Positions 9,357 through 19,982 of a stretch of DNA of 64,000 bases are shown piece by piece. How positions within the stretch are numbered: the stretch's first letter is position 1; each line of letters opens with the position of its first letter. Where the stretch lies: contig JARVKI010000033.1 in NCBI GenBank assembly GCA_036674765.1, positions 1 through 64,000 on the forward strand. Direction: 5' to 3'. This stretch comes from Seiridium cupressi. Taxonomy: Eukaryota > Ascomycota > Sordariomycetes > Amphisphaeriales > Sporocadaceae. The notes under the pieces are model-generated. The model did no database searches and was not told the DNA's origin. It saw only the letters and a list, made by a program, of their open reading frames with translations. Both the position numbers and the translations under genes were made by a program.

Positions 9357-11435
9357 ACTGCAGTCACGAAAGACATTATACAACATTAGGTAGAATTTGC
9401 AGCGATCAATGAGGTAATAGTATATGAACTACAGATATCTGCTCTCCGAATTCGGGATGTGACTAGCAATCCTTGCATCGACGGTGCCTTTTTGGGCCAA
9501 CGTAGTCGTCCTTGCGAGTAATCGGAAGACATCTAGATATCGACGTTGGCCATTTTCATGTATATCTTACATTTCAGGTTACACACTTATGTGCTGCAGC
9601 TCCCGTGCGATCTAATGTCAGCTCGGGGTTACTTCAATCCGTGCCACGAGTTGGACTTACTGGTCAGCGTCGGCCAGGGTCTTTTCTGAATGGAAAAGGC
9701 TGGAAGAGATGACTTTCCTGGGAAATGTTTTACAAATCCTAGATCCTATTTCAACAGGTCTCGCCAAGCAGCCGCAGGGCAGGCGAAGGTTTTAAGTAGA
9801 GCAATAGCGCTGCCGAGTTTTCTCATCCAATGGACGATGGGTGACGGCGATAATCGAGGTAGTGCATACCACCTCGTTGCCTGCTATGGATATCTATTCG
9901 ATGGGCTGGGAGCGTCGAGTTCTATGACTGGCAAACCTTGGGTCAAATAAGCTTTCGGAGAAGCTTACAAAGCTTATTTTTAGCTTGCCAAGTCTTGACT
10001 ACAGCTTCCAGCTGGACGGGTACACCAACCAGTTAGCCAGTGCTGTCAAGATCAGCCAGATGCCTTGCTATTCTCTCAATATGTGTTTTCAACGACGTCA
10101 GATGAGAATTGTCCTTTTTGCTTCGGCCGATCCCCATGCTCCCGTTCCATTTCCGAGCTGTGACTGATTAGTTTCGTCGATGGTGACGCGAAAGTTCCAG
10201 TGCGTCAATCGTGCGTCCACCCCAGTTTCCTGTGGAGAATAGTGGACACTAGTACCGGTACGCGCAGGGTGTCGAACAGATATGGCGATCTCGGAATCAT
10301 CAATGCGTTGCAGGGGCTTTATCGCGACAGAGAAGTCTGCGATTATGGGGTTTTGCCAGATCTCGACGATTGTGTTATTTGAGTCTACGGTTTAGCTACA
10401 TATCGCCGAGCATACGCTGCGGTTTCACGGCAAATGCCGTCCAAGCTGCAGGTATGACCGAGATGCTTTCCTCTTTCATTATAGTCGACCGGTAGTGAAC
10501 GGCTGTATCCGTAACTCGTTGAGAGACGATGCAACCGGGGCCACTTGACGGCAGCACTATTAGTTACATGGCGGACATTCAATGTCCACGGGCCGTGATC
10601 CCCAGAGGGAGATGGCGCTGGTATCCAGAAACGGTCGTGACACAGCTCAACTGGGTAACTGGCTACTCACGATGCCAGTGCATGCATAACCGACTACATG
10701 AGTGCTGTGGGTATTTGCCTCGATTTTACACGATGGCGCGTGGCCAGCACCTCTCATCTCAAATATCGGGTGTAGGAAACGATCATCACTCATCAACGCC
10801 ATCTTTCGACGGGGCGGGATTTCCGAAATTAGCATGGCTGTTCTCGTCTCGTATGATGCGTATCTCGCGGGCCCAGAGAGAGAGAGCCCTGCCTCAGCCC
10901 TACTCTTTTGGTGAAATCTGCAGCACGCTACCCGTAAGCAGCGTTGGCAGCTCAAAGCACAGACTGGGTCGTGTCGATCTTGGCCGGCAAGTCCCCACCT
11001 TTTGGCAACGGGGGTGCCACTTTGCACCGTCTCGTCTCGTCTCCATTCTAGACCACGCCGTCCCATCCCTTTCCCCAGCAATGCCATGCCCCTGGGACTG
11101 TAGCTGGCTTGTCGTGCCTTATTGCATCTTCACCAACTTTGATTCGCAGCATAAAGGACGGCGAGACGAACGGCATTCGACCACTCTGGGATGACCCGGG
11201 CTTCGGATTGAACGGCTGAGCAGTGAGACCCGCGGTTACCACCATCCTCTGCCCATTCCCACCCCAAGCACGGCACCGCGCAGCCTTCTGCTTATGTAAA
11301 AGTCGATTCCGGACACCATTGCGGAGCATCCACAGCCGCTTACATACCAAACGTCGTCACCAACTACATCGCCTGGAGCGGCCTGCTCTTCCCTGGACCC
11401 CTCAACCCCAACACGATATACTCATAGTCGATACT
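9357..11435. other. Gene-free upstream region of the Zn2Cys6 gene
   Basis: 2.1 kb with the ligase 3' UTR at its left and the transcription-factor promoter at its right. An 11-bp perfect inverted repeat around HindIII-like AAGCTT sites lies at 9945-9979. A 221-codon ORF at 10529-11194 lacks any recognisable motif and is not accepted. CT-rich sequence just before 11436 fits a 5' UTR. Confidence 0.5.
9945..9979. repeat. Inverted repeat with 11-bp arms
   Basis: AAATAAGCTTT (9945-9955) and AAAGCTTATTT (9969-9979) are perfect reverse complements with a 13-nt spacer that contains another AAGCTT. A T run follows. It could form a hairpin in RNA, but no function is evident. Confidence 0.7.
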
Positions 11436-14400
11436 ATGCCTGCGATAAATGATCCCAAGAGCCAGGGTGTATCACGCTCGGATGATGATAATGGGAGCGA
11501 CGACAGCCCCCCGGCCGACGGGCTCGGAGACAGTGCACCACGGCCCACGGGCAATGCCAACATTCCCAAGCCAAAACGACTAGCGTGTATGATTTGCAGG
11601 AAGAGGAAATTGAAATGCGATGGGAACAAGCCAAGTTGCAGCACATGTACACGCCTGGGACATTCGTGTGCCTACGATGAAGTGAGGAGGAAGAGTGGCC
11701 CAAAGCGAGGTTATGTCAAAGCGCTGGAGGAGAGATTAAGTGAGCAGACTCATGTCGCCTCGCCCTAGCCTACAGCATATACTGACTCGCCGGTACCATA
11801 GAGCAAGTCGAGTCGTTACTCAAGACGAGCGACCCCGTCACCGTGAGCACAGATGCCTCCAAGACGGTACCGCCCCTGCCAACAACTGCGTTCGACAGTC
11901 GCAGCCAGCAGATTCCTGTGACCGCTGGTTTCAATGTCACAAACCCTTCCATATCCATTGCAAATGATCGGGATATGGACCGGTGGCAGTTCAGCGGGGA
12001 GTCGCCGCAGGCCACTAACAACGAGGAGTTCAACTTTGCTGCCCCGACTAACATGCCGATGAACATGGAGAGCATGACAAATCTACCCAACAGCTTCACA
12101 TGGGAAATGATCGGGCTAGGGCTTGAAGAGCCTCTGCCGCCACAGGAGACCATTGACGAGCTGTGAGCCTATCCACCCTGCGTAAGGACGTCTGACTGTC
12201 TTACTGACTTGGCGCCTGCTGCAGACACCAGATATACTTTGAGAAGGTACACCCATCGATACCGATGATCCATAAATTCCGTTATCTAGCAGCAATGAAT
12301 TTGTACGTGCCTTGATTTGAGCGGAATCCATCTCTTTGCCGGAACGATCCGTCACTGACTACCATGATCAGAGCTCCCAATCAACGGCCGCCAGTCTGTC
12401 TTCGATATGCAATATGGACCAACGCATGTTCCGTTGTAGACAAGTATGCCGATCTAAGAGATCTCTTCTACCAACGCGCTCGGAAGTACATCGAGGCAGA
12501 CTACCAGAAGGGGTATGGTGAACACTTGATTTCAGTCGCACATTGCCAGGCGCATGTTTTGCTAGCCTCTTATGAGTTCAAGATGATGTACTTTCCACGA
12601 GCATGGATGAGCACGGGCAGTGCCGTGCGCCTCGCTCAAATGTAGGAGAATCCGCCATCCCCCAGTGTACAAGCTCGAGCTGACCCCTTTCCAGGATCGG
12701 ATTGCACAGGTTAGACGGCCATGGTCTCGATGTAAAGCAATGCTTGCCGCCACCTCGAGATTGGACGGAGAGGGAAGAAAGGAGGCGGACTTTCTGGATG
12801 GCCTTCTCCAAAGACCGGTATGCCAGTATCGGCACTGGCTGGCCCATGATCATTGATGAGAAGGACATCATGACCAACCTACCTTCTTCCGAGGAGGCCT
12901 TCAATATGAGTCGACCCGAAACTACAATGACCCTTGCCGAGTCGATGAGTCCAGATGGTGCGGCGAAGCTCTCGTCGTTTGGTGGCATTGTCCTAATGGC
13001 ATGTTTGTTTGGTCGCAACCTCATTCACTTACACCGCCCGGACGTTGATGACCGAGACCATGATCTCAACGGAGAATTCTGGAAACGGCACAGAAACATG
13101 GACAACATACTTCTCAACACATCACTGTGTCTTCCGAATCACCTGAAGCTGCCGAATGGGCTGGGCAGTCCGAATATTGTCTTTGTCAACATGAACATCC
13201 ACACTTCGACAATATGTCTTCACCAGGCAGCCATTTTCAAAGCTGACAAGAACAAGCTGCCAGCATCGGTGAGCGCCGAAAGCAAAGTCCGCTGCATAAC
13301 TGCTGCAAACGAGATTGCCAGCATTATGCGGATGGTGTCGCACATGGATTTATCAGCTGTAAGTCAAGATTCATTCTCAAGGGTTGCGGAAACCATGCTC
13401 ACGAGGCACAGATGAACCCCTTTATCTCGTTCTGCTTATACGTGGCAGCTCGAGTCTTTGTCCAGTACTTGAAAAGCCGACCAGATGACAGCCAAACAGT
13501 AGATTCTCTACGCTTCTTGCTGTCGGCAATGAATGCCTTGAAGAGGAAGAATCCACTAACAGAGTCATTCCTTGTGCAACTCGATGTTGATCTCGAGGCT
13601 CTCGGCATGAGGATTCCGAAACTCAAGACTGCTTTCCCTAGAAGCTCGGACAGCGTAAGTTTTTACTGAGCGCCTTATTCCGAACTTGACTGACGCCAGG
13701 CACAGCCACTCATCAACCCGCAAGTGGCAGCAAAGATGAGAGCAAACAACTTTGGCACAGAGGCTTGTGAGAAGCGCAACGGACTATTGGCATATAAAAA
13801 CGAATGTCATTTCATGAAGATGACTGGAGACGATGGTAACCCTTCGGCAGCGCCAGATATTACACCCAGCCAGAATTCAGGGGTGCAACCAAGCTCAAGC
13901 TTTGATCCAGCAAATGGGAACTGGATGTCAGGCGATCAACAACAATTACCGCAAAGAGAGAGAAGCACGGCGTCCGATTTGGGATCCAGCGGCATGGGCC
14001 AGCCTATGATGTTCCGTACAACGTCGCGGGTCAGCCCACAGGCAGGGTACGTCGAGGCGTCAAGCAGTGGAACGAATGGAATGTCTGTGTCGCCACACCC
14101 TGATGGCTCGTCAGATAGGCCGACGCCAAATTCCAACTCGACCTCGGAACAGCGCAACGGCACATCCGGACGGACATCGTTTGATGCGAGCCCAATCGGT
14201 GGACCTCAAGAGCTTGGCACACAAGCTGAAATGGATGCCGCGACGACCGCATTCTTCTCAGACCCCGTCCAGTTTAATATGTCGACCCCAGGGATGGGCA
14301 TGACTCCCGGCCGCGCTTTTGTGATACAAGATGGATCAGGGAACGATTTTGCGTTACCAAACGGATGGGGCGTTATGCAGGGACAGACAACAGTTATGAC

Positions 14401-14485
14401 ACCGGTAGCGGAAGGAGTACTACGACATCTCATGGATATGCCACCTATGGATGCAATGGATTTGGGTTGGGATCAAGGTGCATAG
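11436..14485 (+). CDS. Zn2Cys6 fungal-specific transcription factor
   Basis: Seven exons (11436-11739, 11802-12162, 12225-12302, 12372-12641, 12695-13358, 13412-13654, 13700-14485) give 901 aa. All junctions are GT-AG and keep phase. The binuclear zinc cluster is at residues 51-78 with Cys51, 54, 61, 68, 71 and 78 (C-x2-C-x6-C-x6-C-x2-C-x6-C), followed by a basic linker and a short coiled coil (VKALEERLKQVESLL). Residues about 222-560 match the fungal-specific transcription-factor middle-homology region, with HQIYFEKVHPSIPMIHKFRY, then MIGLHRLDG and EREERRRTFWMAF. The C-terminal third is Ser/Gly/Pro/Asn-rich, as in activation regions. It is a nuclear DNA-binding regulator; the target genes cannot be read from the sequence. 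The neighbours give no intact pathway, only dehydrogenase debris downstream. Confidence 0.92.
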
Positions 14486-15406
14486 ATATCGGTAGGCGGG
14501 GCTTATTTGCTTTCGGGCTTTTTTTGCAAGCGATTTTCTTCGCCCGTTTTCATCTGCAAAATACCCGGGAACGGGATCTTGGACATCTCCCAATGGAGTT
14601 CGTGGCACTCTCTGTATTTGTTGAATTTCCCTAGAGAGGGATGGCTCAGTCGGCCTGGTTATAATACAAAGTCCCGTCAGGAAATGTATACTGTCATTCA
14701 TTCCTGTTTCCACCACCCCAAGCTGAGAATCTGTCTCGGATTCCGTTTATAAGTACACATATCATTCCTTGCCAGACGATTATTGCTCTAAATAGTCTTC
14801 AATCGATTCTTTCTTCCACAGGCGAGTGTGACTAACCCCCGTCACCGTTTGCTATTTTGGTCGTAGCATATACATGGCATTGCCACATGACTTATAGTAG
14901 CGTCCAGGCGAGAACAAGTAATGTTTTTGCGTTCCAATCGCAAAGCCTTTGTAATATATCAAGGCATTCGGAAGCTGCCTAGAGGTGAGCAAGCTGAAGC
15001 TATCTATACCCTTGGCAGCTGAAGATTGGGTGGGCCCCTTACTTGGGAAATATTTCCCCCGACCAAGACGAGTGGATACCTTCAATAGCTTTGTCATCAG
15101 TATCACCACCATACGATCCCAATTCCGACCATGGGGAGCCTACAGCAGCTAATAACCAATCACAACGGCGAAAACCTCGCCACATTCGTCGTCTGAGCGA
15201 GACGATGAAGGTCTACTTGGAAGAAAGTCACTTGGCTGTGGGGCGTGAAGAGAGCGGAATTCCGAATGCCCTGGGAAACAATAAATGCAGGCGAGCATGG
15301 GGCTTAGCGCTGGAGACGAGTATATAAGTGAATAGGTGTGGCGATCTGGTCCTCTATTTGTCTCTTGGGATTCACTACGGGCTGCGTTTACGGTTCCACA
15401 TCAAGC
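14486..15406. other. Intergenic region, no gene seen
   Basis: 920 bp after the Zn2Cys6 gene, containing its 3' UTR. A tRNA A-box-like match at 14642-14653 has no partner B box. No coding exon is supported. Confidence 0.5.
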
Positions 15407-15890
15407 ATGCAGAAAGTCGTCTTGATCACAGGCTGCACCGACGGCTCGGCGGGCGCCGCTCTCGCTCGACAGTTCCAGCTCCGAAGCTGTCGTGTCTTTG
15501 CGACGGCACGGCAGCTCGAGAAGATGAAGGCCCTGGCCGACCTGGGCATCGATACTCTCGTCATGGACGTCTCGTCACAGCCGCAGATCGACACCGCCGT
15601 CGAGACCGTCCGTGAAGCCGCGGGTGGCAGGCTGGATATCCTCATCAACAACGCTGCCGCTTTCAATCTCATGCCCATGGCGGACCAGAATATCGACGAC
15701 GCCAGGGCCATGTTCGACGTCAATGTCTTTGGCCTCTTGGCTGTGACCCAGTCCTTCCGTAAGCAACTACCAGAGTGATCTCATGCCCTTCATTGCCTCT
15801 TTCAGGAGCCACCACTTAACAATTGAGCGATACTTTGTAGAACAAGGTACTATTCAGCCATTTGCAGACTCCCATAGAATAACTTAATAC
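15407..15890 (+). pseudogene. Truncated short-chain dehydrogenase (AYR1-like) fragment
   Basis: ATG at 15407 opens a frame with a clear N-terminal SDR Rossmann half: beta1 and the dinucleotide loop (VVLITGCTDGSAGAAL), the acidic turn, LDILINNAA, and NVFGLLAVTQSF. The TGxxxGxG loop is partly degenerate (GSAG) and NNAG reads NNAA. At 15759 the coding sequence meets a GTAAGC donor. Splicing to the AG near 15840 adds only about 15 codons, starting QQGTIQPF, before TAA. The catalytic Tyr-xxx-Lys half is absent from the following sequence. SDRs of this subgroup reduce acyl-dihydroxyacetone phosphate or related ketones. Lacking the active site, this copy should be non-functional. A short functional protein is possible but unlikely. 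Confidence 0.75.
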
Positions 15891-16103
15891 CACTGCTACT
15901 CTTTCGGTCAATGATCCACAATGTTACATAATGAGGTCCCGCATGGGCATCAATAAGACATCCCCAAAGCTTTGCTATCCTTAGGTTTCAGCATTGCCAT
16001 ATTAAATGACATGTCCAATTTGAAAGGTTGACTTAGTGTTTTCAAGAATAGTATCTAGATTCTGGGTGCCAAGTGTGTTTCCTTGTACAGCTTTTAGCTA
16101 CCC
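15891..16103. other. AT-rich spacer between two gene relics
   Basis: This short stretch contains no coding block. It ends with a splice-acceptor-like CATGCAG just before the next ORF. Confidence 0.4.
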
Positions 16104-16595
16104 ATGCAGCCAATTCTCGTCATGACTAACACCATCCCCGAGTCTGCTACATTCAACAACGACGAGGGCGATACTGAAGCGTACCGCATAGCCGAGCAAT
16201 TTGCCAATTTCGAAGTGGGAGATGATCTTGCCCTGAGAACTCAGCTCCTTAGCGGCAGTCTCACAGAACTCATCACTGCGCTGCTGGCATAGTTTAGCCC
16301 GACGACAAGGCCCGACTGGATTGAGCAAGCCCTGGACCTGATGGACCCGGCCTCGACGTTCCTGCGGGACGCTCCACCGACCACCCCCCTGGGCGATCTC
16401 GCTCTGACAATCCAGACTGTGCAGAATGGGCACGGCCCGTTCCACGATCAACTGCAAGCCATGTACAACACTGATCTCGGAAAGCAGTGGTGGGAGTTCT
16501 ACCGCCGGAACAGGAGGTTCACGAGCTTTATCCGCGAGTACAGCACCAAGCGGAAGCGTGCTCTCGGACTGGGCAAGGAATCCGGAAAGCGGTGA
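16104..16595 (+). pseudogene. Stop-interrupted ORF of unknown family
   Basis: One reading frame of 164 codons is cut by a single TAG at 16290-16292. Both sides look coding, with GC-rich third positions unlike the flanks. Upstream reads MTNTIPESATFNNDEGDTEA and then an acidic/Leu-rich stretch. Downstream is LDLMDPASTFLRDAP, then GKQWWEFYRRNRRFTSF and a basic tail. I do not recognise the family. The CATGCAG just before the start could be a splice acceptor, so this may be the last exon of a gene whose 5' part is gone. The TAG could also lie at an intron's 3' AG, which would make the gene intact; no convincing matching donor was found. It sits next to the SDR fragment, in line with local decay. 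Confidence 0.5.
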
Positions 16596-18443
16596 AGACA
16601 TTGGTGATTGCTGTCCTGGGAGGACCAGGTAGCTTTGGAGATTTGGGATCATAGCTTAATCTAGGAATAACACATATTTTGAAGCATCCCTCTTTCGTCA
16701 TTAATCACTTGGAATTGGGAGAATTGATAGAGGCCATTAGGCCAGTGTCTCGAGCATTCATATTGAGTGAGCCCCGTCTGCCAATATATTGACATTGCGC
16801 GCAAATGCTTCGGCGGATAGAAGATGAGGCACTTGGATGAGAAACGCTGCCTTGAAGGACATGACCACTAACTACCAAAGTCTGGATTGGCCGCGTAGCT
16901 CTGTGTTTCGATCACGATTATTCCACAGCTATCCACGAAATCAGATGTCTATGTCAGAATAGGGGCTTCAGCCACCTAAATTATCGGGCTTCGCAGCCAC
17001 TACATATAGACTAGCTGCCTCCCTCTGCCTTTGGCACTGTTCCGTGATCGTAGCTTCGTGAATATGATCAATTGTGTTACTGCTGGCACGTCCGATATAG
17101 GCTGTCGAGATAGAACGAAGGTCATGAGGTGAATTGAGTGATTCGTTGCGTATCGGAAGGGGAGTCATCGTGTTGTCCTTTTAAAATTTTGATTCCCCAA
17201 GTTTCCCCAGTTCATAATCCATTAATAACAATTTATTCCAGCACCTCGTGTCAGTTGACGTAAGGTGAAAAAGAAAAACCCTTCAGCCATGGAAACCCTG
17301 ACCGCGGAATGGATCCTCCGACTCCAGAGTCGACGTGTCCCATCAGCGTCGGCACTCAAAAGCCAGGATAACGCGATCGATTTTCAATGATACCGGTTGT
17401 CTACGGCGCCATGATCTTAAGAACCTTAAGGAATTGGATTTCTCTCCTCACAAACCCTCCTCCGCTTTGCCCTGGAAAACCGCAGCCATCCACTATCGTT
17501 CTCATCTGTGGATTGCGATATGACGGCTTTCTTAAATCGTATAGTACGAGTTATTTCGTGGTGTAAAAGTATCCTAAATACCTGAATCGACAGAAGTGGC
17601 CCCATCCAAGTCGCCGATGTGCTTATGACGAACCTGGAAGGCAACCCCCCCCCCCCCCCCCCCTTTTCCTAGCCGATGACGCGCCTCTTTCTTATCTCCT
17701 TTGACATCGTTTCCTAGAGGTATGTAAGCCTAAGCTTAGGCCAAGAATCATTACTTCATGATTTTTTAGCCTTTGCTGTCTACACATACACAAGCCTGGG
17801 CCCATTGATATAACCTCGCCCCGCCCCCTCGAGCAGCGTAATATTAGGAGGGAGTTCGGATTGAAAATCCGTATTTGAGTTCTGAGGGTTGGAAGTTCCC
17901 TTCGAACGGTGCTCCCTCACTATGGCACATATATAATCAACGATCACTTCGAACCCATCACAATCAGACCAGCCATAGTAGGAAACACTTAGAACCATAA
18001 CACGCACCGTTTCTTGCAGTTAAATTTTACGAATCTCAACTGCTTCGGACCGTCACGACTTTTCGTCTCAAAGGTTGAAATGATCTCTCATGAACAAAAG
18101 ACCAGGGACATGCTCGGAATGAATTGTATTATACCCTGTTGTAGTTCATCAACCAGAATGAATACGGGGGAATCTCTAGCCTAGCAATCAACGCCATCGC
18201 GAGGGAAAATAATACCAACAAACACAAATTCCGGCTGGATCCCCTTTCTGTGTCAAACGCCGGTCCATGTGCAAGATTCTCATGTCCCAGTCCGATCCGC
18301 TCATTCCTTCGTGGACCCGTCAGTTGCCATCATCATCAGGTAGCGCCATTTTCAGCGGTCTTTCTCGATTGATCGGAGCATCCGCGAGCTCATCTTTACG
18401 CTGGTGGGGAGTAGAGCTTGCCGCCCAATTACTTTTGGTATGG
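16596..18443. other. Gene-free region with a C homopolymer
   Basis: 1.85 kb ending at the stop codon of the minus-strand CK2 subunit gene, whose 3' UTR it must contain. The only distinct structure is a run of about 22 C at 17646-17667. No ORF carries a recognisable domain. Confidence 0.5.
17646..17667. repeat. Poly-C run of about 22 nt
   Basis: An uninterrupted run of C followed by TTTT. It is the second such tract in the window after the one at position 1, and lies in a gene-free region. Confidence 0.85.
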
Positions 18444-19422
18444 TCAACCAACATGATGGCCGTCGCCTGCTATGACGACGTCGTTATCGTGGTCCAGGGG
18501 TACATCATCTTCCAGTAATGCTGCGGCCTCCTCATCCTCCTCGTCCTCCTCTTCGTCGTCCAGATCCTCCAGATCCTCGCCATTCTCGCCCTTGAAACCG
18601 CTCTCGACCTCCATCTTTCTGAGTCTGCGCAACATGTCGGTTCTCTTGGCGTTCTGCCAGCGGATCAGAGCGGCGGGTGCGTGTACACGGAAGCCGTAGA
18701 CTCGCGGGATGTAGCGCTCGGCGCTCTTGGGCGGGACCAGGGCTGGGTAGACCTGGAACATGATGTTGTGGAACGAGGTGCCAAAGTACGCGCCATCGAT
18801 GGCGGCGTGCCGCGACGACTTAGGATTATACACGTCCTCGCATCGCGCGCAGTACAGCTTCACGGGTTTCTGATTTGGCACATCGGTCTGTCCCATGGGC
18901 AGCAGCGGATGCGAGTGGCAGAAGACGCGGGGGCACTTCCCGAAGTCGGCTTTCTTATACTTGTCGAGCTGGGTGATCCATGCCGTTAGCAAACTAATTC
19001 CGGATGCATATAGGCAAAGTCTGGAGTCCAAGCAACAGGTACACAAAGAAGGGTTCTTACCATCTTTGCCAGGCCCCTGGTGGTGACAATATATCGTGCG
19101 TGGATCAGGCCGTACAGATGCCGGGCCGACTTCTCGATTGTCTCCCGCATATCGTCGTCGCAGTCCAGATCGAAAACATCGGTGATGAGATCGAGGGCAT
19201 ATTGGTAGTATTGTACTTCGGTGTTGAGGCCCGTCAGGTTGAAACGGTCCGTCAGGTAGTCCTCATCGATCTCGCAAAAGTACTCGTTGCCGCGCGAGGA
19301 GATGAACTGCAGGCGCACGATCAGCAGGTGCTCCATGCCGGAAGGAAGAGGTATACACGTACCCAGTCCCGCCAGTAGCTGGTGTAGTCACTATCCGACT
19401 CGGAAGCAAAGTCGTCCATCAT
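18444..19422 (-). CDS. ckb1: Casein kinase II regulatory (beta) subunit
   Basis: Three exons on the minus strand (19422-19363, 19306-19061, 18968-18444) encode 276 aa; introns are 56 and 92 nt. The N-terminus (MMDDFASESDSDYTSYWRDW) and the block FISSRGNEYFCEIDEDYL are diagnostic of CK2 beta. The zinc-binding Cys are at about 114, 119, 142 and 145 (CPRVFC and CARC), and the dimer/Zn block continues with KSSRHAAIDGAYFGTSF. The last 50 residues are highly acidic (DLEDLDDEEEDEEDEE), longer than in animal CK2 beta but usual for fungi. The protein dimerises, holds the two catalytic CK2 alpha chains, and sets substrate choice in nucleus and cytoplasm. In some moulds it is tied to the clock kinase CKII. 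RIC1 lies 560 bp upstream on the same strand. Confidence 0.95.
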
Positions 19423-19982
19423 GATGGCTTGGAGGGAGGGCGTCACCTGGGCGGCGCGCAGTGGCAGTGAGTGCGGAGAGACGAACGGGAAGGGTTGTGT
19501 TGGGAGCCTAGAAATACCAAGTGCCCGTCATCACGCGCTCCACGTGCAGAAACACGGGGACGATATTCTGGCGAAGACGAAGACGGAGTGGTTGATATTG
19601 GTATATGGTGGGGGTCGATTATCGATGGAGGGACGCAGTTGCAATCCCAGTGGCAGTGGTGGGGTTATTCACGTCGCTTGTGGAGTGGATGCTGCTGGGC
19701 TACGGGCTGCTGGCTGCTGGCCCGACCGCTCTAATCTAGCCGCCTGTTGCCGCTGTATCGAGGTGAGCTGAGCTCACCGAGGCATGGTCCGTGCGTACTT
19801 GCCCCTATTCTATGTCCAGGCGAATACAAGGTAGACAATTCAAACAAATACACACCAGCTCTTCCCCGCCCACATTCTTTCAGATCCGGAAGTTTTGCAT
19901 CAATTTTTTTTTTTTCTCTTCTCTTGGTCCTTGATGGATCCGCCATATGCCGAACCACCACGGAAATCAACTAGCGTAGCCT
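19423..19982 (-). promoter_or_regulatory. CK2 beta promoter region
   Basis: 560 bp between the RIC1 stop and the CK2 beta start, both minus strand. It contains a T run of about 12 near 19907 (an A run in the transcribed sense) that may belong to the RIC1 3' end. No specific site is identified. Confidence 0.4.

Noticed and set aside
10529..11194. 221-codon plus-strand ORF upstream of the Zn2Cys6 gene
   Set aside because: Composition is mixed, with no domain, signal or splice partner. It looks like an open stretch in GC-rich leader DNA.
14642..14653. tRNA A-box-like TGGCTCAGTCGG
   Set aside because: No matching B box (GGTTCRANNCC) follows at tRNA distance and no cloverleaf can be folded by eye.
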